Of a stretch of DNA of 64,000 bases, positions 8,756-20,131 are shown piece by piece. The first letter of the stretch is position 1. The number at the start of each line of letters is the position of its first letter. The notes under the pieces are model-generated. The model had not been told where the DNA came from. It did no database searches and saw nothing but the letters and a program-made list of their open reading frames with translations. The translations under genes were made by a program, and so were the position numbers. Source of the stretch: Burkholderiales bacterium (GTDB lineage: Bacteria > Pseudomonadota > Gammaproteobacteria > Burkholderiales > Casimicrobiaceae); contig CAJPFI010000026.1 of assembly GCA_905339295.1 (NCBI GenBank), positions 16,533-80,532 on the forward strand. Reading direction: 5' to 3'.

Positions 8756-11700
8756 CCGGCTCTTCGCCGATCATCCGCGCGAGCCGATCGCGCCGCGACG
8801 GCGGCGGATGCCCGCTCGGTTCGCCTCTCGAGGCAGGTCAGGCCGTTGTTGTGGGCGAAGCGCTCGGCGACCCGCCAATGCCGGTTCCGCGCCAGGAACT
8901 CGTCGATCGCCGCCTGCAGCCCGGGCCGCCGCCCGTCCTCGCCCACCTCGCCGTACGTGGTCGTGTCGTGCAGGAGGATGTACTTGCGCGACTTGTTGCC
9001 GTGCCGGTCGAGCTCGGCCCGCAACTGGTCGTACGTGTGGACCGTGTCGATGAACAGGAGGTCGGTCGGCTCGATGTCGACGTCGAGCACGTCGCGCTGG
9101 ACGAAGTCGAACGCGATCCCGTAGTCGCGGGCGACGGCCTCGACGTCGTCGACGCGCGGCGAGCGGTGAACGTCGTAGCACACCGCCTTGCCGGGCCGGC
9201 CGGCCAGGAGCGACCACGTGGACACGACGTCCCGCACCCCCATCTCGGTGACGTGCGACGCCTCGGCCGCGAACCGCTTGAGCGTTTCCAGGTGCTCGGT
9301 GATGTCGCCGGCGGTCGCGACGTTCCGCCGGTGCCTCGCGAGGATGCGGTCGGCCTTCAGGTGGCCGAGCGGGTCCGCGGGGTCGGCCATCCACCGCCTC
9401 GCGCGCTCGGGCTCCTCGGGAATGGTCGCGAGCACGTGGTCGAAGATCGAAGCTTGATACGCGACGGCGCAAGGCGGGTTCGCCTCGGACGTCGACGCGA
9501 ACGCGGACACGCTCCAACCCTCGGCGCCTGACGCGGCGACGCGGCCTCGAGCGTGTTCGTCCGCGAGCGCGCGCTCGAGGTCGACCGCGTTCTCGACGAT
9601 CAGGACGTTTCGCAGCCCCTGGCGCTTCGCGCGCTCGACGATCCGGCGATGCGCGAGGACGCGCTCGAGGGCGAGCGCATCGTCGTCGGCTGGCGCGCTC
9701 GCCGCGAACGCCGGCGTGACGACGCGGTCGCCGATGCCGAGGCGCTCGAACGCCGTGCGCTCGTCGGACGGGCTCGTGCGCGACGCATCGGCGCCGGGCC
9801 ACGCGTAGACCGCGTCGAACACGAACAGCGGGCTCGCGATCTCCGCGTCGATCCGCGCCTTGTACGCCGCCATCTCGCGCTCGCCGAGGAGCTCGGCGAA
9901 GTGCGCCTCGACCGGCGCACGATCGAGGCCGAGCTCGTGGTGGCCGATCGCGTAGTTGCGGACGCGTTGGAACCAGTTCGCTGTGTACGGGATGCCCAGC
10001 GGGCGGTGGAAGCGATGCAGCCAGCGCAGGAACGGGAGGCAGAGCGTCCTCGCGCCGGCCTGGCGGAATTTCGCGTGCAGGTAGCCTTCCTCGCCGCCGA
10101 AGCCGCGGAAGCGCGGATTGAAGCCGGGCCAGGCGTCGCGCCGGCACGCGAAAACGCCCAGTCCCTGCATCGGAATGTCGAACGCGGGCGCGTCGGCGTG
10201 CTGGCCGCGGGGATCCGTGGACCACGTGCCGTACATGCCCTGGCGCCAGACCGGCTCGAAATGCGTCGAGAGATTGCTGAGGTCGTCGTAGAGCAACGGC
10301 CCCTGAAGCAGGTCGCGGCAGCCGGGGTCGGCATCGAAGTAGTCGAGCAGTCGCTTCAACGCGCCGGGAACGACGAACACGTGGCAGTCCATGACCAGCA
10401 CGTAGTCGGCGTTGGCCTCGCGAAAGATGAGGTCGCGGGTGGCCGTGCCGCGTATCTCGCCTTCGGGAACGTAGCGGTAATTGGGAATCCAGGCGTCGAG
10501 GCCCTTGAGCCCCTCGGCGCACTTGCCGGCCGGATGGTTGTCGACGACGACGATCTCGACCTGATCGGCGACCTCGGGGTGGAAGAGCCGGATCGCCTGG
10601 ACCGAGAAATAGACGCCGTCGTAGTCGTCGTACGTCGCCATTCCGATGCAAAGCTTGCGACGTTCTCGCCGCGGCGTCGCCGCATAGGCCGGCGGCGACG
10701 CGTTCGAGGGCGTCGCGGCACGCGGTTCCGCGGGCGTCGGCGCCGCGGGGGCGGCCGCGTCGCGCTGCTGCAACGCGACGCGGCGCAAGTCGTCGATCTC
10801 GCGCGCGAACGCCGGCGCGAGCTCGCGCTCGTCGGCGATTCGCGCCTCGGCGTGCGCGACGACGTCGGCGTGGCGACCCAGCGCGAGCAGCGCACGCAGG
10901 TACAGGACGTCGGCTTCTCCGCGATAGGCGTCGTGCTCGACGTGGAACGCGCGATCCTCGAGGGGCGTCGCCAGGGCGGCGCGTGCGATGTCCAGCGCGG
11001 TCTCGTGGCGACCGTCCCGCAGGCAGCGCCGCGCGATGCGCAGCAGCGGTTCCGCCTTGGTCGGGCGACGGTCGTAAGCCGCGAAATACGCCTCGACCAC
11101 CAGCGGCGTCGCGAACCCGTGGTCGTCGAGCATGCGCGCCGCCTGGTAAAGCGCGTACCACGTGCGCGCCGCGTCGCCGCCGAGATCGGCGCAGCGCCGG
11201 TAGGCGCGCAGCGCAGCCGCGCGATCGCCGCTGGCGGCCTGCGCCTCCGCCAACGCCAGCGTCAGGTCGCCGTCGTCGGAATCGTCGAGCAAGGCGTTCT
11301 CCAGGCGCAGGAGGTCCCGCCGACGCGCGGCCTCGTCGCTACGCTGCGCTTCGACGTCCACCCGCACGACCGCCGGTTCCTCGGGGACGCTCCGCTGCCA
11401 CCCGTGAAGCGTGTAGATGCGCCGCGTCTCGTCGTCCATGCGCGCGCCGGTCGCCTCGACCCGCTCGAACGGCATCTCCCCGAGCTCGCGCCACAGGTTC
11501 GCGTAGCCCTCGTCGCCCGTCTGGCTGCCGTTGTACGGCCCGCGGCCCCATCGATACACGTAGCTCGGACCGTGGCGATGGGCGACGGGCGCGAGGTCCG
11601 GGTGAACGACCGCGGCGCGCTCGGCGCAGCGCGCGCCCATCCGCTGGTCGAATCCGAGGCCGTCGTCCTCGTCGTAGCCGCGCAGCGATTCGAACAGCGA

Positions 11701-12141
11701 GCGCGTGTATGCCCAGGACGCGTGGAATCGACCGGCCGCGCTTTCCACCTGCGTCCGTCCTCGTGGCAGGCCGTAGGTCGACAGCACGCGAGTGGGGGCG
11801 AAGAACGCCTCCGCGCTGCCCGAGCCGGCGGCCTCGGCGATCGCGGCGAGGTGGTGGGGAAGGTAGATGTCGTCGTCTTCCCAGATCGCGAGGATGTCGG
11901 CCTCGGGCGCGCACGCGGCCAGCGCGTTCAGCTTCGCCGGGAGATTCGCGTAGCGATGCGGCCTCGACAGGAGCCGCCAGCCTTCGGCCGGACGATCCTG
12001 CGCGGCGTGCTGGCCGGCATCGTCCAGGATGAGCAGGAGCTTGTGCGGATGCGTCTGCGCGACGAAGCAGGCGATCGCGTTCCGCAGGTGCTCCGGCCGC
12101 TTGTAGGTCGGGCACAGGCACGCGATCAGGGGACGGGGCAT
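8752..12141 (-). CDS. Multimodular glycosyltransferase: GT-A / helical repeat / GT-A / GT25-like / methyltransferase-like
   Basis: 1129 residues, no signal peptide or membrane segment. Residues 1 to about 245: a GT2/GT-A domain (CLCPTYKRPEHLRNAI, with WEDDDIY as the DxD metal site). About 255-470: alpha-helical, Ala/Leu/Arg-rich repeats resembling TPRs, ending in a Pro-rich linker. About 490-740: a second GT-A domain (MATYDDYDGVYFSVQAI, VMDCHVF). About 770-880: a stretch resembling the GT25 core (RTAFERLGI, AHRRIVERAKRQGLRNVLIVE) with the final acidic motif altered to ENAVD. About 905-1105: a Rossmann-like domain (TEMGVRDVVSTW, LLFIDTVHTYDQL, YILLHDT) resembling Methyltransf_24/CmcI proteins. 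It probably builds and caps a glycan on one acceptor. The convergent neighbour is a Thr/Pro-repeat exported protein and galE follows. Acceptor and sugars are not shown by sequence. Confidence 0.8.
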   Translation of the reverse strand: MPRPLIACLCPTYKRPEHLRNAIACFVAQTHPHKLLLILDDAGQHAAQDRPAEGWRLLSRPHRYANLPAKLNALAACAPEADILAIWEDDDIYLPHHLAAIAEAAGSGSAEAFFAPTRVLSTYGLPRGRTQVESAAGRFHASWAYTRSLFESLRGYDEDDGLGFDQRMGARCAERAAVVHPDLAPVAHRHGPSYVYRWGRGPYNGSQTGDEGYANLWRELGEMPFERVEATGARMDDETRRIYTLHGWQRSVPEEPAVVRVDVEAQRSDEAARRRDLLRLENALLDDSDDGDLTLALAEAQAASGDRAAALRAYRRCADLGGDAARTWYALYQAARMLDDHGFATPLVVEAYFAAYDRRPTKAEPLLRIARRCLRDGRHETALDIARAALATPLEDRAFHVEHDAYRGEADVLYLRALLALGRHADVVAHAEARIADERELAPAFAREIDDLRRVALQQRDAAAPAAPTPAEPRAATPSNASPPAYAATPRRERRKLCIGMATYDDYDGVYFSVQAIRLFHPEVADQVEIVVVDNHPAGKCAEGLKGLDAWIPNYRYVPEGEIRGTATRDLIFREANADYVLVMDCHVFVVPGALKRLLDYFDADPGCRDLLQGPLLYDDLSNLSTHFEPVWRQGMYGTWSTDPRGQHADAPAFDIPMQGLGVFACRRDAWPGFNPRFRGFGGEEGYLHAKFRQAGARTLCLPFLRWLHRFHRPLGIPYTANWFQRVRNYAIGHHELGLDRAPVEAHFAELLGEREMAAYKARIDAEIASPLFVFDAVYAWPGADASRTSPSDERTAFERLGIGDRVVTPAFAASAPADDDALALERVLAHRRIVERAKRQGLRNVLIVENAVDLERALADEHARGRVAASGAEGWSVSAFASTSEANPPCAVAYQASIFDHVLATIPEEPERARRWMADPADPLGHLKADRILARHRRNVATAGDITEHLETLKRFAAEASHVTEMGVRDVVSTWSLLAGRPGKAVCYDVHRSPRVDDVEAVARDYGIAFDFVQRDVLDVDIEPTDLLFIDTVHTYDQLRAELDRHGNKSRKYILLHDTTTYGEVGEDGRRPGLQAAIDEFLARNRHWRVAERFAHNNGLTCLERRTERASAAVAARSARADDRRRAG

Positions 12142-12263
12142 GAACGGCCGGATCGGGGTCGACGCGCGATCGCCCGGGGCTGCGCGCGTACTCGATCGCG
12201 TCGACCTGCCGGGCGCGACCGAGTATTCCGGGTTTGCCTGGGCGGGTCAAGGCGACCGAACGC

Positions 12264-12292
12264 TTGACGGCCGGGCCGGCATCGCTTATATT
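12264..12292 (+). promoter_or_regulatory. Sigma-70-like promoter of the arsR-type gene
   Basis: TTGACG (12264-12269) and TATATT (12287-12292) are separated by exactly 17 bases. The expected transcription start is about 12298-12300, coincident with the ATG at 12300, so the mRNA is predicted to be leaderless. Confidence 0.7.
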
Positions 12293-12293
12293 A

Positions 12294-12305
12294 ACCCATA
12301 TGGGT
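12294..12305. promoter_or_regulatory. Perfect 12-bp palindrome over the start codon, candidate operator
   Basis: ACCCATATGGGT is a perfect inverted repeat spanning the predicted transcription start and the ATG of the ArsR-family gene. A repressor bound here would block initiation; autoregulation is an inference. Confidence 0.5.
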
Positions 12306-12656
12306 GAACATCAGGCACACCGCCTCGACGCGACGCTGGGCGCGCTCTCGGATCCGACGCGCCGCGCGATTCTCGCGCGGCTCGCGAAGTCCGAGGCGCG
12401 CGTGACCGACATCGCGTCGGCGTTCCCGATCTCGCTCAACTCGACGTCGAAGCACATCCGCACGCTCGAGCGCGCGGGGCTCGTCCGCCGCACGATACGC
12501 GGGCGGGAGCACGTGCTGGCGCTCGACGCCGCGCCGCTTGCCGAGGCGTCCGCGTGGATCGAACGCTACCGGCGGTTCTGGGACGACCGGCTCGCCGCCC
12601 TCGACACGCTTGTCACCGGCGGCGCGCCGCCGCCATCACCAAGGAGAAAGCGATGA
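12300..12656 (+). CDS. ArsR-family winged-helix transcriptional regulator
   Basis: 118 residues. The family signature begins at LDATLGALSDPTRRAILARLA, followed by the recognition helix region (ISLNSTSKHIRTLERAGLVRR) and wing (GREHVLAL). No Cys metal site of the ArsR/SmtB type is visible, and it belongs to the subgroup paired with SRPBCC proteins. The ATG at 12300 fits the family; an upstream TTG at 12234 would add unrelated residues and lies before the promoter. The stop overlaps the next start in ATGA, indicating translational coupling. Probably represses its own operon through the palindrome at its start. Confidence 0.88.
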   Translation: MGEHQAHRLDATLGALSDPTRRAILARLAKSEARVTDIASAFPISLNSTSKHIRTLERAGLVRRTIRGREHVLALDAAPLAEASAWIERYRRFWDDRLAALDTLVTGGAPPPSPRRKR

Positions 12657-13096
12657 TCCAGCAGGAAACCGCGGAACGCGTCGTCGTGCGGCGCGAGATC
12701 GCCGCGAGCGCCGAGGCGATCTTCGACGCGTGGCTCGACCCGAAGGCGCTGGCCGTCTGGATGCGTCCCGGCACGGCGGCACCCACGACCGCGACCGTGG
12801 ACGCGCGCGTCGGCGGCCGCTACGAGATCGTCATGCATACGGCGAGCGGCCCGGTCGCGCATCGCGGCGCATACACGCTGGTCGACCGCCCGCGGCGGCT
12901 GGCGTTCACCTGGAACTCGCCCCACGCCGGCGACCGGAATTCGCTCGTGACCGTCGACTTCCTGCCGCGAGCGGGGGCGACCGAAGTGGTCGTCACGCAC
13001 GAGCACCTGCCCGATGCCGTGGCCGCGGGCAAGCATCGCGCGGGCTGGACCGAGGTGCTCGAGCAGCTCGCGCGGTGGCCGGCGGCGATAGGCTGA
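12653..13096 (+). CDS. SRPBCC/AHSA1-domain protein
   Basis: 147 residues of the START-like SRPBCC fold (AHSA1/CalC group): RREIAASAEAIFDAWLDPKALAVWM at the N-terminus, VGGRYEIVM centrally and a C-terminal amphipathic helix with GWTEVLEQL. These proteins bind hydrophobic ligands or act as small cyclases; here the ligand is unknown. AAGGAGAA at 12641-12648 is a good ribosome site and the start overlaps the regulator's stop by four bases. ArsR-SRPBCC pairs are common, and the second protein is usually part of the regulated response. Confidence 0.85.
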   Translation: MIQQETAERVVVRREIAASAEAIFDAWLDPKALAVWMRPGTAAPTTATVDARVGGRYEIVMHTASGPVAHRGAYTLVDRPRRLAFTWNSPHAGDRNSLVTVDFLPRAGATEVVVTHEHLPDAVAAGKHRAGWTEVLEQLARWPAAIG

Positions 13097-13136
13097 TGCA
13101 CGCGGCGACCGCACGCATCCCGGCACCGGCGCGTCT

Positions 13137-16067
<2,931 letters not shown>

Positions 16068-16307
16068 CGGACCTCCTTCCCGTCGCCGGGGTGTGTCCCG
16101 CCCGAAAACGCCGACAGGCTAGGCCAACGCGGCGGGGTGGGCAAGGGGACCGGCGGCGCCGGCCCGACGGCGAGGTCCCCGCGAGGGCTGGCCGTGAACC
16201 GGGCGCGGGCGGCACGTGCCGCGCGACCTTCGCTCGTGGCGCAGACGACGTTCGCGGGTGCGCGGAACTTCCGCATCCGCTCGGGAAGATCCGCCGGCGA
16301 CGTGCGG

Positions 16308-16802
16308 CTACCGCGGCGTGCGTGGCCGCGGCGCCCGCACCGGCACGACGCGCGTCTCGTCGAACACGCGCTCGACGCGCGGCAGGTTCCGCACGGCCTC
16401 GCCCAGCATGAAGCGCTGCGCTGCGTCGCGCACGCAGCCCTGCAGCGTCACCCACCCCCGCGACGTCGTGAGCCAGACCGACGAGGTCGCGAAGCGCGTG
16501 TCCGCGGCGAGCGCATCGCGCACGGCTTCGTTGATCTCGGGGTCGCGCCGGTAGGCGCCGCCCGGCTCGCACGTGCCTTCCATCGCGCAGCGCGTGCCGC
16601 GCTCGGCGCGCGCGTGCGCGCCGCGCTCGACCTGTTCGCGTGTCAGCATCGGCGGCGATGGCGCGGGGCAGCGCGGATGGCCGCCGGTCGCCTGCGCGAA
16701 CGGATCGAGCTGCACGAGGCCGACCGCGGCGGGCGCCGCGGACGCGGGCGACGCCGCTGCCGCCAGCGGCGCGAGCAGGCACAGGAGCGGACGCAGGAGC
16801 AT
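16308..16802 (-). CDS. Secreted BON-domain protein
   Basis: 164 residues. The ATG at 16800-16802 gives a clear signal peptide (MLLRPLLCLLAPLAAAA, likely cut after ASA). The rest has a Pro/Cys-containing spacer and a BON domain at about 95-155 (INEAVRDALAADTRF, WVTLQGCVRDAAQR, VERVFDETRVV). BON domains bind phospholipid or periplasmic partners and act in envelope maintenance (OsmY/Slt-associated type). It starts four bases after the photolyase stop, so the two are co-transcribed, perhaps as stress genes. An upstream in-frame start would bury the signal peptide. Confidence 0.75.
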   Translation of the reverse strand: MLLRPLLCLLAPLAAAASPASAAPAAVGLVQLDPFAQATGGHPRCPAPSPPMLTREQVERGAHARAERGTRCAMEGTCEPGGAYRRDPEINEAVRDALAADTRFATSSVWLTTSRGWVTLQGCVRDAAQRFMLGEAVRNLPRVERVFDETRVVPVRAPRPRTPR

Positions 16803-16806
16803 CGCG

Positions 16807-18300
16807 TCAGCGGCCGCGCGCGCGGCCGTAGAGCGCCAGCGCGTCGGCGCGCGCGCGGACATGGTCGACGATCGGCGCCGGGTAGTCGCGTCCGATCACG
16901 ACGCCGCGCGCCTGCTGCAGCGCCGGCGAGAGCGTCCACGGCGCGTGAATCTCGTCCGGCCCGAGCGCGGAGAGCTCGGGCACATGGCGCCGGATGAACG
17001 CGCCGTCGCGATCGAAACGCTCCGACTGCGTCACCGGGTTGAAGATGCGGAACCACGGTTGCGAGTCGCAGCCGGTCGACGCGGCCCACTGCCAGCCGCC
17101 GTTGTTCGACGCGAGGTCGAAGTCGATCAGCGTGTCGGCGAAATGCCGCTCGCCCATCCGCCAGTCGACGAGCAGGTCCTTGACGAGGAAGCTCGCGGCG
17201 ACCATGCGCAGCCGGTTGTGCATGTACCCGGTCCGCGCGAGCTGCCTCATTCCCGCGTCGACGAGCGGATAGCCCGTGCGCCCCGCGCGCCATGCGTCGA
17301 AGCGCGCGGGGTCGTTCGGGAACGCGAGCGTGTCGAGATCCCGCTTGAACGCGTGTCCGACGACGTGCGGATGGTGCCACAGGATCTGCGCGTAGAACTC
17401 GCGCCAGACGAGCTCGGAGAGCCACGCGGAAGCGCCTTCGCCGCCGGGCTCGAGCGAGCGGGCGTGCGCGAACGCGGCGAGAACGCGGACCGACACGGTG
17501 CCGAAACGCAGATGCACCGAGAGGCCCGACGGCCCGTCGCGCGCGGGAAAGTCGCGCGCCTCGCGGTAGCGGTGGATGCGCCTTCGGAACGACGCGAAGA
17601 GCGCGCGTCCCCCCGACATCCCTGGCGTGACACCCAGCGAGGCGAGGTCGGTGCGGCGAAAGCCGATCGACTCGAGCGTGGGCACGCCGGCGTCGCGCGA
17701 GGAGGATGGCGGTGCCAGGACGCCGGCCGCCGGGGCGACCCGATGCGGGGCGAGATGCGCGGGGGCGAGCGCCGCGAGCCACGCGCGCCTGTAGGGCGTG
17801 AAGACGGAGAACGGCGTCCCCGACCGCGTCAGCACCTCGTCGCGCTCGAAGATCACCCGGTCCTTGTGGTCGTGGAAGGCGACGCCCTGCTCCCCGAGCG
17901 AACGGGCGACCGCCCCGTCGCGGTCCCGCGCCGCAGGCTCGTAGTCGCGGTTCGCGTGGACCGCCGCGACACGGAGCTCGCGCGCGAGCGCGGGAATCGC
18001 GTCGCGGGCATGGCCGTGAACGACCGCGAGGCCGCCTCCGCGCGCACGGAGGCTCGCGTCGAGCTCGCGCAGGCTGCCGTCGATGAACTCGACGCGGCGG
18101 TCCTCGCGAGCCGGCAGAGCGTCGAGGATCTCGCGGTCGAGGACGAACGCACAATGGACCGGTCCGCCGTCCTCGATCGCGGCGGCGAGCGCCGCGTGGT
18201 CGAAATCGCGAAGGTCGCGCCGGAACCAGACGAGCGATCCCGCGCGGCGCGGGGCCGGCGATGCGGGGGAGCGGTGCGGGCGGACGGATGGCGGCGGCAT
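16807..18300 (-). CDS. phr: Deoxyribodipyrimidine photolyase (cryptochrome/photolyase family)
   Basis: 497 residues. The N-terminal alpha/beta antenna domain starts at [17 protein letters not shown] and the C-terminal FAD domain carries [40 protein letters not shown] and [12 protein letters not shown]. The C-terminal motifs match CPD photolyases of class I, which use blue light and FADH- to split pyrimidine dimers. The ATG at 18300 adds an approximately 20-residue Pro/Arg-rich leader before the conserved strand, so a later start is possible. Divergent from yqgE, with 88 bases between the two genes. Confidence 0.93.
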   Translation of the reverse strand: MPPPSVRPHRSPASPAPRRAGSLVWFRRDLRDFDHAALAAAIEDGGPVHCAFVLDREILDALPAREDRRVEFIDGSLRELDASLRARGGGLAVVHGHARDAIPALARELRVAAVHANRDYEPAARDRDGAVARSLGEQGVAFHDHKDRVIFERDEVLTRSGTPFSVFTPYRRAWLAALAPAHLAPHRVAPAAGVLAPPSSSRDAGVPTLESIGFRRTDLASLGVTPGMSGGRALFASFRRRIHRYREARDFPARDGPSGLSVHLRFGTVSVRVLAAFAHARSLEPGGEGASAWLSELVWREFYAQILWHHPHVVGHAFKRDLDTLAFPNDPARFDAWRAGRTGYPLVDAGMRQLARTGYMHNRLRMVAASFLVKDLLVDWRMGERHFADTLIDFDLASNNGGWQWAASTGCDSQPWFRIFNPVTQSERFDRDGAFIRRHVPELSALGPDEIHAPWTLSPALQQARGVVIGRDYPAPIVDHVRARADALALYGRARGR

Positions 18301-18349
18301 CGGATCGCGATCAAGGCCGGGTCCCGACGGGACCTGGCCGCATGATGCA

Positions 18350-18379
18350 TTGTGCGGGGGGCGGGCGGACGATTACAAT
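18350..18379 (+). promoter_or_regulatory. Sigma-70-like promoter of the yqgE-ruvX-pyrR-pyrB-pyrC' operon
   Basis: TTGTGC (18350-18355) and TACAAT (18374-18379) with an 18-base spacer. The expected start is about 18386, only about three bases before the ATG at 18389, giving an almost leaderless transcript. Confidence 0.55.
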
Positions 18380-18388
18380 GCGGCATCG

Positions 18389-18952
18389 ATGGGTGCGACC
18401 GTCAACCTCACGCACCACTTCCTGATCGCCATGCCCGCCATGGCCGATCCGCATTTCGCCCACACGCTCACGTTCGTCTGCGAGCACAACGAGGACGGCG
18501 CGCTCGGCATCGTCGTCAACCGGCCGATCGAGATGACGCTCGCGGCGCTGCTCGAGCAGATCGAGGTCGAGCTGCCCGACTCGGCGCTCGGGCGCTCGCC
18601 GGTGCTCTATGGCGGACCGGTGCAGATGGACCGCGGATTCGTGCTGCACCGGCCACTGGGCAACTGGCAGTCGACGCTCGCGGTGTCCGAGGACCTGGGC
18701 CTCACGACGTCGAAGGACATCCTCGAGGCGCTGGCGCGCGGCGACGGTCCGCGCGACGTGCTGGTCTCGCTCGGCTACGCCGGCTGGTCGGCGGGCCAGC
18801 TCGAGGAGGAGCTTGCGCAGAACGCCTGGCTCACGGTCGACGCCGACCCCGACGTGCTGTTCGGCGTGCCGCCGGAGCGGCGACTTCCGGCCGCGATGTC
18901 GCGGCTCGGCATCGACTTCTCGCGCCTTTCCGATGGCGCCGGTCACGCGTAG
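18389..18952 (+). CDS. yqgE: YqgE/AlgH family protein (UPF0301)
   Basis: 187 residues, single DUF179 domain. Diagnostic stretches are [52 protein letters not shown] and [15 protein letters not shown]. The molecular role is unsettled; the name AlgH comes from an alginate regulation phenotype in Pseudomonas. First gene of the pyr operon, as in many betaproteobacteria, with a promoter immediately in front and no recognisable ribosome site. The ATG at 18389 matches the family start. Confidence 0.92.
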   Translation: MGATVNLTHHFLIAMPAMADPHFAHTLTFVCEHNEDGALGIVVNRPIEMTLAALLEQIEVELPDSALGRSPVLYGGPVQMDRGFVLHRPLGNWQSTLAVSEDLGLTTSKDILEALARGDGPRDVLVSLGYAGWSAGQLEEELAQNAWLTVDADPDVLFGVPPERRLPAAMSRLGIDFSRLSDGAGHA

Positions 18953-19397
18953 CGCCGTGGCGCGTGGCGCGACCGCCGACACCGCCGTGCTCGCCTTCGA
19001 TTTCGGCACCCGCCGCATCGGCGTGGCGGTCGGCGACCTCGCGACGCGCATCGCGCACCCGCTCGCGACCATCGAGCGGGAGCGCGAGAGCGATCGCTTC
19101 GACGCGATCGAGGCACTCGTCGCCGAGTGGAAGCCCGCGCGGCTCGTCGTCGGGATGCCGGTGCACGCCGACGGGACGCCGCACGCGACGACGGTTCGCG
19201 CGCGACGCTTCGGGCGCCGGCTCGCCGGGCGGACCGGCCTGCCGGTCGAGTTCGCCGACGAGCGGCACACGACGTTCGCCGCTTCCGACGCGCTCGCGCA
19301 GGCGGGCGTCACCGGCAGGCGCGCGCGCGAGGTCCGCGATCGCGTCGCGGCGCAGCTGATACTCCAGGCATGGCTCGATGAGCACGACGGCCGCTGA
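18933..19397 (+). CDS. ruvX: Holliday-junction-resolvase-like RNase YqgF/RuvX
   Basis: 154 residues, RNase H fold: [16 protein letters not shown] is the first catalytic strand with its Asp, [12 protein letters not shown] the second motif, and [12 protein letters not shown] contains the conserved Glu. Family members process pre-16S rRNA or resolve junctions. The ATG at 18933 overlaps yqgE by 20 bases; a GTG at 18957 just after the yqgE stop is an alternative that removes eight residues. The 3' end overlaps pyrR by 20 bases, so the three genes are tightly coupled. Confidence 0.9.
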   Translation: MAPVTRSAVARGATADTAVLAFDFGTRRIGVAVGDLATRIAHPLATIERERESDRFDAIEALVAEWKPARLVVGMPVHADGTPHATTVRARRFGRRLAGRTGLPVEFADERHTTFAASDALAQAGVTGRRAREVRDRVAAQLILQAWLDEHDGR

Positions 19398-19911
19398 TCC
19401 GCGGCGTGACGCGTTGCCTGACGCCGAGGAGGCGCTCGCCGCGCTCGCCGGGCGCATGCGCGCCGGCGTCGCGCACGACGCCGCGTTCGTCGGCATCTAC
19501 TCGGGCGGCGCGTGGCTGGCCGAGCGGCTCGCGGCGCTGGTCCCGGGCGACCATCCGGTCGGCTTCATCGACGTCTCGTTCTACCGCGACGACTACGCGT
19601 CGAAGGGCCTCAAGGCGGGCGCGCGACGCAGCGATCTGCCGTTCGACGTCGCGGGCGCGACGATCGTGCTGATCGACGACGTGCTCTACACCGGACGCTC
19701 GACGCGCGCCGCGATCAACGAGCTGTTCGACTACGGACGGCCCGCGGCGATCGAGCTCGCGGTGCTGGTCGACCGCGGCGGCCGCGAGCTTCCGATCGAG
19801 CCCACCTACGTCGGCGCGCGCGTCGCCTGCGCGCGCGACCTCTCGATCGTGCTCGCGCGGGACGCGAGCGGCCGCTTCTCGCTCGGCACCCGGCCCGTGG
19901 AGGCCGCGTGA
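19378..19911 (+). CDS. pyrR: Bifunctional pyr regulator / uracil phosphoribosyltransferase
   Basis: 177 residues of the type I phosphoribosyltransferase fold. The PRPP loop [16 protein letters not shown] lies at about residues 97-112; [22 protein letters not shown] and [14 protein letters not shown] are PyrR signatures. It makes UMP from uracil and PRPP; in Gram-positives it also binds pyr leader RNA. Here the only sizeable untranslated stretch in the operon is the roughly 220 bases before pyrB. The ATG at 19378 lies within ruvX. Confidence 0.92.
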   Translation: MSTTAADPRRDALPDAEEALAALAGRMRAGVAHDAAFVGIYSGGAWLAERLAALVPGDHPVGFIDVSFYRDDYASKGLKAGARRSDLPFDVAGATIVLIDDVLYTGRSTRAAINELFDYGRPAAIELAVLVDRGGRELPIEPTYVGARVACARDLSIVLARDASGRFSLGTRPVEAA

Positions 19912-20131
19912 TCGCCGCATGGCCGCGCGATCGGCGACCCGCCCTTCGGCGGGGAGCGTGCGCGGCGAGCTTCCCTGGGACGGGCGCGCGCCGGCCGGGG
20001 GGGGTGGCGCCTCCCGGGGCAGGATTCGCGCGGCGAGCGTCGGCGGGATGTCGTCCGGCCGCCGGTTTCCCCCGGCCGGGGCAGGGGAAGCGCGGGCTTC
20101 GCGCCGAGGCGGTTCCGGCGGAGCGTCTTCG
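19912..20131 (+). other. 220-base pyrR-pyrB spacer, no gene seen
   Basis: Very GC-rich, with a run of eight G at 19997-20004 and the palindrome CCCCGGCCGGGG at 20070-20081. An open frame runs through it from ATG 19919 into pyrB, but its translation is Ala/Gly/Arg low complexity unlike any ATCase N-terminus. It is the only gap over 50 bases in an otherwise overlapping operon. Confidence 0.5.

Noticed and set aside
19919..20131. N-terminal extension of PyrB from an upstream ATG
   Set aside because: 71 low-complexity residues absent from ATCases; TTG at 20132 gives the family N-terminus.
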